Source of the DNA: Flavobacteriaceae bacterium
GTDB taxonomy: Bacteria > Bacteroidota > Bacteroidia > Flavobacteriales > Flavobacteriaceae
Reading direction: 5' to 3'
Length of the DNA stretch: 6,931 nucleotides
NCBI GenBank assembly: GCA_030829155.1
Contig: JAURBD010000083.1
Coordinates: 1 to 6,931, forward strand
This document shows positions 6,647-6,931 of this stretch, one piece after another. The notes below the pieces were generated by a model. It was not told the DNA's origin, did not search any database, and saw nothing but the letters and a program-made list of their open reading frames with translations. The translations under genes were made by a program, and so were the position numbers. Every line of letters starts with the position of its first letter. The first letter of the stretch is position 1.

Positions 6647-6931
6647 ATGAAATATCGCATAGAAAAAGATACCTTGGGAGATGTTAAAGTTCCAAAAGAC
6701 GTTTACTGGGGGGCACAGACAGAACGTTCACGTTCTAATTTTAAGATCGGGCCATCGGCCTCTATGCCTATTGAAATTGTTTATGGATTTGCATACCTTA
6801 AGAAATCTGCTGCATTTGCAAATCATGAATTGGGTGTCTTGGACATCACAAAACGAGATTTAATAGCTCAAGTATGTGATGAAATACTTGAAGGGAAACT
6901 CGACGATCAATTTCCTTTGGTAATTTGGCAA
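6647..6931 (+). CDS. fumC: Class II fumarate hydratase (fumarase C), N-terminal part
   Basis: The first 95 residues of an enzyme of the class II fumarase/aspartase superfamily; the gene continues past the right edge (full-length members are about 465 residues). It would interconvert fumarate and L-malate in the TCA cycle, as a cytoplasmic, iron-independent homotetramer. MKYRIEKDTLGDVKVPKD followed by YWGAQTERSRSNFKIG is the characteristic fumarase N-terminus; aspartase (aspA) typically reads YYGIQTLRA at the same place, which favours fumC. The visible part ends QFPLVIWQ, where the family continues into the TGSGTQSNMNVNEV substrate-binding segment. The ATG at 6647 is the natural start because it matches the family N-terminus and has an A-rich leader. 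It is divergent from the small membrane-protein gene. Confidence 0.93.
   Translation, partial: MKYRIEKDTLGDVKVPKDVYWGAQTERSRSNFKIGPSASMPIEIVYGFAYLKKSAAFANHELGVLDITKRDLIAQVCDEILEGKLDDQFPLVIWQ

Noticed and set aside
6681..6863. 60-codon plus-strand open frame
   Set aside because: It is out of frame inside fumC, whose own frame matches the fumarase N-terminus.
1..6931. Mobile elements, CRISPR arrays, tRNA/rRNA genes, riboswitches, toxin-antitoxin or defence genes
   Set aside because: Reading both strands showed no inverted-repeat-flanked transposase, no regularly spaced repeats, no cloverleaf-like segment and no recognisable defence domain; nearly all the DNA is explained by the genes listed.

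Overview
The window comes from a Bacteroidota genome, most likely a (marine) member of the Flavobacteriaceae. Four things point there: low G+C with A/T-rich intergenic DNA; no Shine-Dalgarno-like sequence ahead of the start codons; a PF14905-type outer-membrane beta-barrel protein with a carboxypeptidase-regulatory-like N-terminal domain; and a DUF5117/DUF4953-type secreted zinc metalloprotease. This placement is inferred from gene content and composition, not from a marker phylogeny.

Layout. Positions 1-1513 (minus strand) hold the first ~504 codons of a secreted metzincin-like zinc metalloprotease that runs off the left edge. A short A/T-rich divergent spacer (1514-1599) separates it from a plus-strand cluster. 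The cluster starts with prfB (peptide chain release factor 2), whose real start is at 1600. The coding sequence is interrupted by an in-frame UGA at 1663-1665, which must be bypassed by +1 programmed frameshifting. It is followed closely by a YihX-like HAD phosphatase (2719-3342), an ArsC/YfgD-family thiol reductase (3352-3705) and an 818-residue outer-membrane beta-barrel protein (3747-6203). Gaps of 20, 9 and 41 bp, with no visible terminator between them, suggest that these four may be cotranscribed. The cluster ends at a strong, nearly symmetrical hairpin terminator (6226-6264) that would work in both directions.

Beyond the terminator, a 57-codon gene for a small single-helix membrane protein lies on the minus strand (6311-6484). 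It converges on the terminator and diverges from the start of fumC (class II fumarase, 6647 to the right edge, 95 codons visible).

The window is mostly ordinary housekeeping and envelope DNA. I see no mobile element, CRISPR array, RNA gene or defence system. The most interesting observation is the intact prfB frameshift site, with an AGGAGG stimulator, in a lineage that otherwise hardly uses Shine-Dalgarno pairing. After that come the undescribed 57-residue membrane protein and the recurrent question of what the prfB-linked HAD and ArsC-like enzymes act on.
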